The notes: generated by a model from the sequence alone, not told the origin. Shown: positions 8,257-15,253, numbered from the stretch's first letter. The stretch is 21,368 nucleotides of DNA from Candidatus Cloacimonadota bacterium (GCA_016875595.1 VGPI01000005.1:1-21368); one strand, 5' to 3'. Numbers and translations are program-made.

Positions 8257-9468
8257 TTAGAAGGGCAGGTAGGGGAAATCCTTGTGATAGCCGAGGACGG
8301 CATCGATCCGGGCATTGAGTTCGACCGGATCGCCGAGGACGAATTTTCCCCGGCTGCCGGTTCTGAAGTTCGTATATCTATTGTCATCCACCGCAAAATA
8401 GGCAAGCCACTCCTCATCGCCAAAGACCGGTACTTCATCCACGATCATCAGGATGATATTGGCGGCGTCGATGCACAGCAGATTGTCAAAGGGATCGGCA
8501 TCCACTTTATCCACTAAGAGCAGGTTGCTGATCCGCTGCGGGTCAAGCTTTCCATAATGAGCGGGCAGCATCAGAGCCCGGGCTGCATTCTCCGTCACCA
8601 TCCGGTAGAGCGAACGCGTCCCGATCCCGGGATAGATCTGGACGGCATTTGCCAGTTCATCAAAGAGATTGACGCCACCGGACATCGTAGAATCAGTTCC
8701 GATCACCACATTTACCCCGGCTTTGACGGCATAATCGGCAGCAAAGGTCTTGCCGATTAGAAACATATTGGACACCGGACACCAGCAAACCGTGGCTCCC
8801 GACTGGGCGATGCGGTCGATCTCCTTTTCCGTAAAGGCGATGCCGTGGATCATCATAGTGTTTGAACGTAGCAGATGGCGCTTTTCCAACTCGGCAAATT
8901 CGCCCTGCGCAATGGCGTCGCTCCCTTCTCCAAGGTGGATGATAAAGGGCATTTCCCCCTTGCTCTGTTCCATCTCGCTTTCCGCAGTTTCACCGCCCCA
9001 CCAGTTACCAAGGGTCAAAGAATGACATTGCCGGTACTTCTTCAGCACCCTGATCGGGAAGGTGTCATAATAGGCATCCGTCTGGATCGGAGCATGATCC
9101 TGAACGATCCCGCAGCCGGAGAAGAGGTTCTTGTAGGTGCCCAAGGTCGCCAGCAGGTGAGCCGATTCGCCCGACAGATCGAAGGAGCCGTCATTCACCC
9201 AGAATTGATTGCGCTCGTTGTAGGAAAAGGACGCTTTCATATCCTGCACCCAGATATGGGAATTGGGATAGGGACGCTGGTCACCCGCCCGGGGAAACCA
9301 ATTGCCGATCAGATGGTCATGCGCATTGATCAGCACGGAATAGGCGACGGCATCGTCGATGCTCAGATACTGCGGCGCTTCATCCGTCACCGGTGTCTGA
9401 AGATGCAAATCAATTGCATGTTCCACCCGGTCAGCGGTGATGATACTGACCGATGGTTTGATGATCAT
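8257..9468 (-). CDS. Amidohydrolase-superfamily metal-dependent hydrolase (deaminase-like)
   Basis: 403 residues. Metal-site motifs of the amidohydrolase TIM barrel are present in order: NAHDH near residue 50 (HxH), IIHLGEGSD near 178, MMIHGIAF near 208 and VIGTDSTMSGG near 275. The helix LYRMVTENAARALML near 305 resembles the C-terminal part of the MTA/SAH deaminase and atrazine-chlorohydrolase (ATZ/TRZ) branch. Probable reaction: hydrolytic deamination or amide hydrolysis of a cyclic substrate, not identifiable further. The start codon overlaps the etfA stop (ATGA at 9465-9468) and queE follows after 6 bases, so the three are one transcription unit. Whether it acts on a purine or deazapurine related to QueE is only speculation. 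Confidence 0.85.
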   Translation of the reverse strand: MIIKPSVSIITADRVEHAIDLHLQTPVTDEAPQYLSIDDAVAYSVLINAHDHLIGNWFPRAGDQRPYPNSHIWVQDMKASFSYNERNQFWVNDGSFDLSGESAHLLATLGTYKNLFSGCGIVQDHAPIQTDAYYDTFPIRVLKKYRQCHSLTLGNWWGGETAESEMEQSKGEMPFIIHLGEGSDAIAQGEFAELEKRHLLRSNTMMIHGIAFTEKEIDRIAQSGATVCWCPVSNMFLIGKTFAADYAVKAGVNVVIGTDSTMSGGVNLFDELANAVQIYPGIGTRSLYRMVTENAARALMLPAHYGKLDPQRISNLLLVDKVDADPFDNLLCIDAANIILMIVDEVPVFGDEEWLAYFAVDDNRYTNFRTGSRGKFVLGDPVELNARIDAVLGYHKDFPYLPF

Positions 9469-10655
9469 GATCTGATTTCTTTTATCCTTTTCGTGAGTTT
9501 CGGTAAGACCTCAAAGAGGTCGCCCACGACCCCCAGATCAGCGATTTTGAAGATGGGAGCATCAGGGTCTTTGTTGATGGCGATGATGTAATCCGAAGAG
9601 GACATCCCCGCCAGATGCTGGATGGCACCGGAAATACCGGCGGTGATATAGATGCGGGGTTTGACCGTCTTGCCGGTCTGCCCCACCTGATGGGAATATG
9701 GTATCCAGCCCGCATCGACCGCTGCCCGGGAGGCGCCAACGGCTCCGCCCAGCGCTTCCGCCAGTTCTTCCAGCAGGTTAAAGTTCTTGCCGTCCTTCAT
9801 GCCGCGTCCGCCCGAGACGATGATATTAGCCTCGGTGATGTTAATCAATTGGGTCTTTTCGCGTTCAAAACCCAGCCACCTGGTTTGATCTTCATCGAGG
9901 TCAAAACTGACCTGCTCCTCGATAACGATGCCCGAGCGGTTCGGATCGACGGGCAGCGGATTCATCACTTTGTGCCGGACGGTCGCCATTTGCGGGCGGT
10001 GATTGGGCGTCACGATCGTTGCCATGATATTGCCACCAAAGGCAGGACGTGTCTGCAAGAGATTACCTGTCTCTGCATCGAATTCCAAGCCGGTGCAATC
10101 CGCCGTCAAGCCAGTTTTAAGCAAGACCGCCACCCGGGGGATGAACGACCTGCCGATGACCGTGGCACCGGCAAGGATGACCGCCGGACGGTATTTCTCT
10201 CCCAAAACAGCCAGTGCCTTGGCATACTTTTCATCGCGAAAGTGCTTGAGCGTGGGATCGTCCACGCAGATCACCTGATCCGCACCGGCAGCGATCAATT
10301 CCGCTGCCTGAGCGGCAACGCCATCGCCCAAAATGACAGCGCTGAGTTCCGTCTCCATCTGATCAGCCAGTTCTCTGCCCTTGCCCAGGAGCTCAAAGAC
10401 CACCGGTGCGACGATATTGTCGCGCTGTTCGGCATAGATCCACACACCCTGATATGCACTTTTGTCGATGGTATCCTGTCGAAGGCGGCGGATGATAATG
10501 GCATCAAAGGGGCAGTCCTGTACGCAGGCATTGCACAGGGTGCATTTGCCCAGGTCGATCTCGGCGAGTTTGTCCTTCAAAACGATCGCATCATAGGCAC
10601 ATGCCTTGATGCACAAACCGCAGCCGACGCATTTCTCGTTAATTATCTCGATCAT
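9465..10655 (-). CDS. etfA: Electron transfer flavoprotein alpha subunit with N-terminal 2[4Fe-4S] ferredoxin domain
   Basis: 396 residues. The first 60 hold two ferredoxin clusters: C9, C12, C15, C19 and C38, C41, C44, C48. EtfA follows, with the C-terminal FAD-binding region (about 265-390) showing SGGRGMK, GASRAAVDAGW, QVGQTGKTV, GISGAIQH and NKDPDAPIF. Ferredoxin-fused EtfA occurs in anaerobes, often with dehydrogenases that use or bifurcate electrons. EtfB, the obligate partner, normally sits next to etfA but is absent here: upstream are a 160-base gap and then the HU pair, downstream the amidohydrolase. Start supported by GGGAG 10 bases before the ATG. A TTGACA at 10704-10699 lies 49 bases upstream. 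A role in amino-acid fermentation is inferred. Confidence 0.95.
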   Translation of the reverse strand: MIEIINEKCVGCGLCIKACAYDAIVLKDKLAEIDLGKCTLCNACVQDCPFDAIIIRRLRQDTIDKSAYQGVWIYAEQRDNIVAPVVFELLGKGRELADQMETELSAVILGDGVAAQAAELIAAGADQVICVDDPTLKHFRDEKYAKALAVLGEKYRPAVILAGATVIGRSFIPRVAVLLKTGLTADCTGLEFDAETGNLLQTRPAFGGNIMATIVTPNHRPQMATVRHKVMNPLPVDPNRSGIVIEEQVSFDLDEDQTRWLGFEREKTQLINITEANIIVSGGRGMKDGKNFNLLEELAEALGGAVGASRAAVDAGWIPYSHQVGQTGKTVKPRIYITAGISGAIQHLAGMSSSDYIIAINKDPDAPIFKIADLGVVGDLFEVLPKLTKRIKEIRS

Positions 10656-10739
10656 TCAAACGAATCTCCCAGACGAAATGATTTTCGCCGCATGGTTCTG
10701 TCAAGCAAAAACACCGGACGAGGCAGTTCAGCATAACAG

Positions 10740-10772
10740 GGAAGCCGGCTATCGATCAAATATCCGGCTTCC
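10740..10772 (-). terminator. Possible terminator hairpin after the HU / small basic protein pair
   Basis: Perfect 9-bp stem GGAAGCCGG / CCGGCTTCC with a 15-base loop, about 43 bases past the small gene's stop. No T-run follows on the minus strand, so intrinsic termination would be weak. A second small hairpin, TCCGGT-TCCTG-ACCGGA (10799-10815), touches the stop codon. Confidence 0.35.
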
Positions 10773-10815
10773 TGAAATGGTTCAATACAGCGGACTTATC
10801 CGGTTCCTGACCGGA

Positions 10816-10905
10816 CTACTTCTTCTTGTGACGGTTCTTGCGAAGACGCTTCTTTCTCTTGTGAGTCGCTATTTTATGTCTTTTTCGTTTCTTTCCGCAG
10901 GGCAT
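10816..10905 (-). CDS. 29-residue basic protein, AURKAIP1/COX24 (bS22/mS38-like) family
   Basis: The frame from ATG 10905 to TAG 10816 encodes 29 residues, starting MPCGKKRKRHKIATHKRKKR and ending LRKNRHKKK. More than half are Lys or Arg. This closely matches, from memory, the tiny AURKAIP1/COX24-domain proteins annotated in Bacteroidota and relatives, related to mitochondrial ribosomal protein mS38 and mycobacterial bS22. A ribosome-associated role is therefore likely but inferred. It begins 15 bases after the HU stop codon and has GAGGG about 8 bases before its ATG, so the two form a small operon. It is easily missed by gene finders because of its length. Confidence 0.85.
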   Translation of the reverse strand: MPCGKKRKRHKIATHKRKKRLRKNRHKKK

Positions 10906-10920
10906 TATCTTCCCTCGACC

Positions 10921-11211
10921 TTACTTATTGCCTTTGACGTCGATCACGGAAAGCTTGAATTCCCGGGAAAACTTGAAGGTGGGGACGGTTCTTTCCGGTA
11001 CCGGTACTTTTTCGTCGGTCTTGGGATTGCGACCCATGCGGGGTTTGCGGGTTTTCAGTTTGAAGGTGCCAAAGCCGCGGACTTCGATGTGATTTCCTTC
11101 GCCCAAGCTGTCTTTGATCGATTTGAGCAGTTCGTCAACGACTACTGCCACGTCTTTGCGAATGATGCCGGTGTTCTCCGAGATGATCTTGACCAGATCT
11201 GCTTTCGTCAT
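10921..11211 (-). CDS. HU/IHF-family nucleoid DNA-binding protein
   Basis: 96 residues starting MTKADLVKIISENTG. The fold signature GRNPKTDEKVPVPERTVPTF (about 62-81) contains the family GRNP motif and the arm that binds the DNA minor groove; FGTFKLKTRKPR precedes it. AAAGGAG sits 7 bases before the ATG at 11211; an upstream in-frame start at 11265 would add 18 non-family residues and is unlikely. Acts as a dimer bending and compacting DNA. Which HU/IHF subtype cannot be decided. Followed 15 bases later by the COX24-like small gene. A TTGACA element at 11307-11302 lies 96 bases upstream. Confidence 0.95.
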   Translation of the reverse strand: MTKADLVKIISENTGIIRKDVAVVVDELLKSIKDSLGEGNHIEVRGFGTFKLKTRKPRMGRNPKTDEKVPVPERTVPTFKFSREFKLSVIDVKGNK

Positions 11212-11582
11212 GGTTTTTCTCCTTTCGTTTTTTCTATGTTCTGCGATAAAAAAACCGCTGTTCATTCAATAAAGTCATACCAAATAAATCATTAGGTTTT
11301 ATGTCAAGAAAAATCTGCTCTCATCCCTCCGCAAGCCACTGATAATCAGCGTTTTCGCCACTACGACAACCAGCGGGTTTTCCCGCTCATCCCACGCTAA
11401 GACCATAAAAATTGAGCACTTTGAACCAATAACACCGCTCCGTGTATTTCCGTGTCTTCCGTGGTTCAACTCTCCCAACCTTACAAGTCCGTGTCCATCC
11501 GTCGCATCCGTTCCATCCGTGTAACTATCTCCCTCTTTTCGCACTTGACAAAAACCCTGCCATCCACCATCCTCGCCGCGAT
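11212..11582. other. Intergenic region with TCCGT-rich low-complexity segment
   Basis: The 371 bases between the divergent HU and cysteine-rich protein genes hold the HU leader, a TTGACA on the minus strand (11307-11302) and another on the plus strand (11545-11550). From about 11437 to 11523 the pentamer TCCGT occurs seven times, including TTCCGTGTCTTCCGTGGTTC. Text of this kind recurs as intergenic filler in many unrelated bacterial genomes, from memory. Open frames through it look non-coding. Confidence 0.6.
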
Positions 11583-11840
11583 ATGAAAACAGGAAAGCTC
11601 ATCGATATCGAATGTCAGTGCGGACGCCTCCTTTTCCGCTATTTCAAAGCCGGAAAGGGTAGGATCATCAAATGCATCATCAGCCACATCCACGAAGACC
11701 TGGTCGGTCTCAGCCGGGTGAGCACCTTCAGCAAGCCCCTATGTCCCGCCTGTGGTAAAGAACTCGGCATTATCATGATGATCCATGGCGAACCCGCACT
11801 CAAACTCAACCAGGGAACAATCAAAGGAATCAGGATATGA
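11583..11840 (+). CDS. Small cysteine-rich (zinc-ribbon-like) conserved protein
   Basis: 85 residues from ATG 11583. The pattern is C11-x-C13 (ECQCGRLL), C31 (IIKC) and C54-x2-C57 (LCPACGKELG), with a conserved-looking tail GEPALKLNQGTIKGIRI. Paired cysteines near both ends suggest one zinc-ribbon knuckle pair. I have an impression of similar uncharacterised small CxC...CPxCG proteins in other anaerobes but cannot name the family. The frame is open further upstream to 11442, but that part runs through low-complexity filler, so the start at 11583 is preferred, although no clear ribosome binding site precedes it. A TTGACA lies 38 bases upstream. Function unknown. Confidence 0.7.
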   Translation: MKTGKLIDIECQCGRLLFRYFKAGKGRIIKCIISHIHEDLVGLSRVSTFSKPLCPACGKELGIIMMIHGEPALKLNQGTIKGIRI

Positions 11841-11920
11841 GCGGAGGTGTTCATCGGGAAAGGATTTGCGGCTCCCGCCCCAGCGCCGTTCCCAAGGAAT
11901 ATCCGGCATGCGGAAATTGA
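11837..11920 (+). CDS. Possible 27-residue ORF coupled to the cysteine-rich protein
   Basis: The ATG overlaps the preceding stop codon (ATGA at 11837-11840). The product begins MSGGVHRERICG and contains two cysteines. No family recognised and no independent binding site; it may well be non-coding leader of the methyltransferase gene. Confidence 0.2.
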   Translation: MSGGVHRERICGSRPSAVPKEYPACGN

Positions 11921-11946
11921 CACAACACGACTCCAGGGTCGGATAG

Positions 11947-12651
11947 ATGGATTACAAAGAGCATTATCGCCGGGACGCCGAGGAATTTGACTATTTCCGC
12001 AGCGAACGGCTGACGACAGAAGAAAAACGGAGAACCGAGTATATCCTCGATCTCTGCGGGATCAGGAAGGACATGAGCATCCTGGACATCGGCAGTGGCA
12101 GGGGATGGTTCAGCATCGCGGCTGCTCGAAAGGGGGCTCAGGTCACCGCCATGGACTTGAGTGAGACCAATCTCCAACGCATCCATGAACTGGAACCGCA
12201 AGTCCGGACCGTCTTTGGTGATGCCGGTGCGATGCCGGAACTGGATCAGAAATTTGATCTGATCGTGCTCCTGGAAGTGCTCGAACACCTTGTGGAACCG
12301 GAAAAGGCATTGCAGAACTGCCGTGCCTTGCTGAACCCCGGTGGCGTCCTCCTGATCACGGTGCCCTATAAAGAGACCATCCGCTATTCACTGTGCATCC
12401 ACTGCAACCGGAAAACGCCTTTTGATGCACATCTGCACAGCTTCGACCGGCATAAGATGAAGACCATCCTCCACCAGAATGGTTTTCGCCTGACCACCTC
12501 CCTTCTCTATTTCCACAAAGCCATGACCCTCTTCCGTTTAACCAGGTTCACCCGACCTCTGCCCTTTCCCGCTTGGAAATTACTCGACCGGCTGCTCGGC
12601 TTTGCCACTGACAGATACAGCTTCCTGGCAGTAAAGGCAGTTATGCGATAA
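11947..12651 (+). CDS. Class I SAM-dependent methyltransferase
   Basis: 234 residues. Motif I is ILDIGSGRGWFSIAA (about 45-59), the acidic end of strand 2 is VTAMDLSE (about 68), motif II is FDLIVLLEVLEHLVEP (about 103-118) and motif III LLNPGGVLLITVPY (about 128-141). This is the UbiG/Methyltransf_11 type acting on small molecules or lipids, but the acceptor cannot be read from sequence. The C-terminal hydrophobic and basic stretch after residue 180 may contact membranes. It is separated by 106 bases from the cysteine-rich gene, and TTGACA lies 30 bases before the ATG. The ribosome binding site is weak. An upstream-operon relation with the small gene is possible. Confidence 0.88.
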   Translation: MDYKEHYRRDAEEFDYFRSERLTTEEKRRTEYILDLCGIRKDMSILDIGSGRGWFSIAAARKGAQVTAMDLSETNLQRIHELEPQVRTVFGDAGAMPELDQKFDLIVLLEVLEHLVEPEKALQNCRALLNPGGVLLITVPYKETIRYSLCIHCNRKTPFDAHLHSFDRHKMKTILHQNGFRLTTSLLYFHKAMTLFRLTRFTRPLPFPAWKLLDRLLGFATDRYSFLAVKAVMR

Positions 12652-12656
12652 CTTAG

Positions 12657-12839
12657 GTCACAATCCTGATTCTCTGTTTCACCTGCATCCGCTCCCTACC
12701 CGAAGACCTGCTCATCTTTTACAATCAGTTTCATGCCGACGGACTGCTCACCGAAGATGAATATGACCACCTGGTCAACCAATTTCATGCCGGGTCATCC
12801 TTGCCTGCCCCTCTTAATCAAGTCATTATCCCCTCTTAA
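12657..12839 (+). pseudogene. Possible remnant of a protein-coding gene (no start codon)
   Basis: An open frame of about 60 codons begins directly after a stop at 12654-12656 and ends at TAA 12837-12839. It has no ATG, GTG or TTG near its beginning. The middle reads like real protein (YNQFHADGLLTEDEYDHL, then VNQFHAG), with an internal NQFHA repeat and ordinary codon use. The last codons run into the palindromic repeat. Could be the decayed 3' end of a gene or chance. Confidence 0.25.
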
Positions 12840-12876
12840 TCAAGCGTTAATAATTAACGCTTGATTAAGAGGGGAT
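12808..12876. repeat. 49-bp perfect palindrome plus an extra direct copy of its 15-bp core
   Basis: Bases 12828-12851 are the exact reverse complement of 12853-12876, with one A (12852) between. The 15-mer CCCCTCTTAATCAAG occurs at 12808-12822 and 12830-12844 and inverted at 12860-12874. It lies about 140 bases before the kinase gene and about 180 after the methyltransferase. No T-tract follows. Remaining bases of the 12652-13012 gap contain two TTGACA hexamers (12934-12939, 12946-12951). Confidence 0.93.
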
Positions 12877-13012
12877 TAAGAAGTGATACCCGCTTTCAGG
12901 CAAGGAAGGAGAAAAGGACACTGAACAAAAATCTTGACAATTGGATTGACAGGAAAAACCATGATACTTGTGGTGGAAACTACGGGAAATAGATGCCAAA
13001 GGAGAATGAAGT

Positions 13013-14221
13013 ATGTTAGCTGAAGGGGCGATGGTTCAAGGTTACAAGGTGCTGTCCTTATTGGGTAAAGGCGGCATGGGCGAGGTTTACAAGGGAACGG
13101 ATGAGCAACTGGGACGGGAAGTGGCGATCAAGGCGCTGAGTCCATCGCTGACCCAGGATAGTAGTTTCGTTAACCGCTTTCGTAAAGAGGCACAGGTTCA
13201 GGCAAAACTGATCCACCCCAATATCGTCAGTTTGTTTGCGTTGGTAGAGGAATTTGGAACCTATTACATGATCATGGAATATGCTGGAGGCAGGACCTTG
13301 CGGGAGATCATCAGAAGCACCGGACCAATCCCCGAACAACGCGCCATCCAGATTCTGACCCAGATTCTCAATGCATTGCAGTTTGCTCATGAATGCTCGA
13401 TCATCCACCGTGACATCAAACCGACCAATATCATCCTCGACACCAATGACCGCGTCAAGATCCTGGATTTTGGTATCGCCAAGATCGTTGGCGAGAAGGG
13501 TATGACCGCCACCGGTCAGAACGTGGGCACGGTCATCTATATGAGCCCGGAACAGATCAAAACGCCACGAGAAGTAGATCACCGGACGGATATTTACAGC
13601 TTGGGCGTTACCTTCTTTGAAATGCTGTCGGGACGCGTACCCTACAACATCAATACCGACAGTGATTTCGCCATCATGAACGAGGTGGTGAATCAGCCAA
13701 TTCCCGATCCGAGACAGTATTATCCCCATATTTCTGATCAGACGGTTGCCGTCCTTTTCCGGATGCTGGACAAGAACCCGGCAGCGCGGTTTGGCACCTG
13801 CTCCGAGGTCATGGACGCCCTGAGATATGGCATTCCCAGCCATCAAGATCCACGGCAAAGACCCAAGCAACCCTATCAACAACAGCAACCGGCTTGGGAG
13901 CAAAATCAGGGCGGTCAGTTACCTTATCAGGGACCTCAGGGTGCCGGCGGTTATCAGAGTGGTCCATATCAACCCGGACCATCTATCGACCGTCCTCCTT
14001 TCAAGAGTTTTATGACCGAGGCGATCCTGGTCACTATCTTCTGTTGCCTGATCGGAGGCATCATGAGCATCGTCTACGCCAGCCAGGCAAATTCTCACCT
14101 GGCAGCTGGAAACATGGACCAGGCAAGAATCAGCGCGGGAAAAGCCAAACAGTGGGTAACGGTCAGTTTTTGGATCGGCTTGGTTGTCGGAATCATTGCT
14201 TTTCTGAGCAATCTGTCATGA
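13013..14221 (+). CDS. Membrane-anchored Ser/Thr protein kinase with C-terminal CD225 (dispanin-like) domain
   Basis: 402 residues. The Hanks-type kinase domain (about 11-272) is complete: glycine loop LGKGGMGEVYKG (17-28), K40 in VAIKAL, E59, HRDIKPTN with D134 and N139, DFG at 152-154 and YMSPEQI in the activation segment. An active kinase is expected. A Pro/Gln/Gly-rich linker (about 278-329) leads to a CD225-like domain (330-402): two hydrophobic helices flanking a cytoplasmic loop, ILVTIFCCLIGG, IVYASQANSHLAAG, GKAKQWV. No PASTA or other extracellular sensor is present. AAAGGAG lies before the ATG. A DUF2752 gene and a small membrane protein follow. Substrate and signal unknown. Confidence 0.92.
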   Translation: MLAEGAMVQGYKVLSLLGKGGMGEVYKGTDEQLGREVAIKALSPSLTQDSSFVNRFRKEAQVQAKLIHPNIVSLFALVEEFGTYYMIMEYAGGRTLREIIRSTGPIPEQRAIQILTQILNALQFAHECSIIHRDIKPTNIILDTNDRVKILDFGIAKIVGEKGMTATGQNVGTVIYMSPEQIKTPREVDHRTDIYSLGVTFFEMLSGRVPYNINTDSDFAIMNEVVNQPIPDPRQYYPHISDQTVAVLFRMLDKNPAARFGTCSEVMDALRYGIPSHQDPRQRPKQPYQQQQPAWEQNQGGQLPYQGPQGAGGYQSGPYQPGPSIDRPPFKSFMTEAILVTIFCCLIGGIMSIVYASQANSHLAAGNMDQARISAGKAKQWVTVSFWIGLVVGIIAFLSNLS

Positions 14222-14280
14222 TTAGCTTGGCATGACTTAACCAACTTTCAGGAACAAACGGCTAAATCTAATTGCTGCCG

Positions 14281-14703
14281 ATGAACAGAATGAGGGATCA
14301 TATTCAAGATGATCAGTATCGCAACGGAACTGGAACATCCGGTGGCAAATGGAGAAGTACAAACATAATAATCATAGGTTTTTTGCTGGTGTTAGCCGGA
14401 TTGGTTTTTTTCAATCCTGCCTCCATCCAGGTTTTGCCGGACTGTCCCTTTCGTCGCTATACCGGGCTTAAATGTCCCGGGTGTGGATCGATGCGGGCAA
14501 TGCATCATCTCTTGCGTTGGGAAATCGTCAAGGCACTGTCCAGCAATCTGCTGGCGGTATTGATGCTGCCGGTTGTTTCGCTGAGTTTGATCCTGGGGAC
14601 AGTCACCGGAAGAGACCTGTTTGACCGCTTGAGGCGACCAATATTCTTTCGTGTGGTATTAATTGTGGTAATGATCTTTTTTGGATTAAGAAATCTGATC
14701 TGA
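14281..14703 (+). CDS. DUF2752 membrane protein
   Basis: 140 residues from the ATG at 14281; a TTG at 14272 is an alternative and neither has a clear ribosome binding site. The DUF2752 signature is visible: RYTGLKCPGCGSMRAMHHLL (60-79), with C65 and C68, followed by a hydrophobic helix. A first membrane segment spans about 28-46 and further ones about 90-107 and 122-136. The family function is unknown. DUF2752 genes are, from memory, often found near CD225/TM2-type membrane protein genes, which fits the kinase-CD225 gene ending 59 bases upstream. Probably cotranscribed with it. Confidence 0.88.
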   Translation: MNRMRDHIQDDQYRNGTGTSGGKWRSTNIIIIGFLLVLAGLVFFNPASIQVLPDCPFRRYTGLKCPGCGSMRAMHHLLRWEIVKALSSNLLAVLMLPVVSLSLILGTVTGRDLFDRLRRPIFFRVVLIVVMIFFGLRNLI

Positions 14704-14777
14704 TCTGTGAACCGATCAATTTATGGAACGCCTCGAAAAAAGCATTGACAGTATTGGATGATCCATCCACGCTTGTT

Positions 14778-14819
14778 CCGCAATAAAAAAATGCGGTCTG
14801 AGCTTTGTTCTATACCGCA
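14778..14819 (+). promoter_or_regulatory. Possible alternative hairpins in the leader of the 14840 membrane protein gene
   Basis: TGCGGT (14792-14797) can pair either with CCGCA upstream (14778-14782) or with ACCGCA downstream (14814-14819), the latter just before the AAAAGGAG ribosome binding site. The stems are only 5-6 bp. Mutually exclusive pairing near a start site is suggestive but may be chance. TTGACA lies at 14745-14750. Confidence 0.25.
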
Positions 14820-14839
14820 GTTATAAAAAAGGAGATATC

Positions 14840-15253
14840 ATGCACAAGCAACGGTTGTTCATCATGATCGCCGCCGTCGTCGGCGCAGTCGCAGCTCTTT
14901 TACCCTGGGCTTCTGCCTTTGGATTCACAGTGTCAGGTATATCGGGCGATGGGATACTTACCTTGATCCTATTTATCATTTGCATCGCGTTATTATTGAT
15001 CAAGGATAAAAGCAGAACCCTTTCGGTTCCGTTCAATTTTATTGTGGCCGGCGCTGGCGGAGCAAGTGGATTGGTGGGATTGTTTGATATTTATAGAATG
15101 TCAGAACTATCCCTTGAGATTGTCGGTATTGGGCTTTGGTTGACGCTAATCGCAGGTATCGCAGTGCCCGTGCTCGTTTTCGTCATTAAAGATAACTCGG
15201 TTGTACCCCACTTCTACCAGCCTCCTTCTCCCCCTTATCCGCCTCAGGATTAA
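14840..15253 (+). CDS. Small polytopic membrane protein, function unknown
   Basis: 137 residues with about four hydrophobic segments (6-28, 37-54, 64-82, 92-116) and a short proline-rich C-terminus ending PPSPPYPPQD. The segment LPWASAFGFTVSGISGDGIL resembles the loop after the first helix in many uncharacterised four-helix membrane proteins encoded near CD225/TM2/DUF4190 genes. The start has an ideal AAAAGGAGATATC before the ATG. It follows the kinase-CD225 and DUF2752 genes, but a 136-base gap with its own TTGACA suggests separate control. Its TAA stop shares bases with the stop codon of the convergent folC. Confidence 0.82.
   Translation: MHKQRLFIMIAAVVGAVAALLPWASAFGFTVSGISGDGILTLILFIICIALLLIKDKSRTLSVPFNFIVAGAGGASGLVGLFDIYRMSELSLEIVGIGLWLTLIAGIAVPVLVFVIKDNSVVPHFYQPPSPPYPPQD

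Noticed and set aside
9615..10736. 373-codon plus-strand frame opposite etfA
   Set aside because: Antisense shadow of a confidently identified gene.
11299..11544. Minus-strand 81-codon frame in the HU upstream region
   Set aside because: Encoded by the low-complexity TCCGT-rich filler; product is repetitive and lacks a ribosome binding site.
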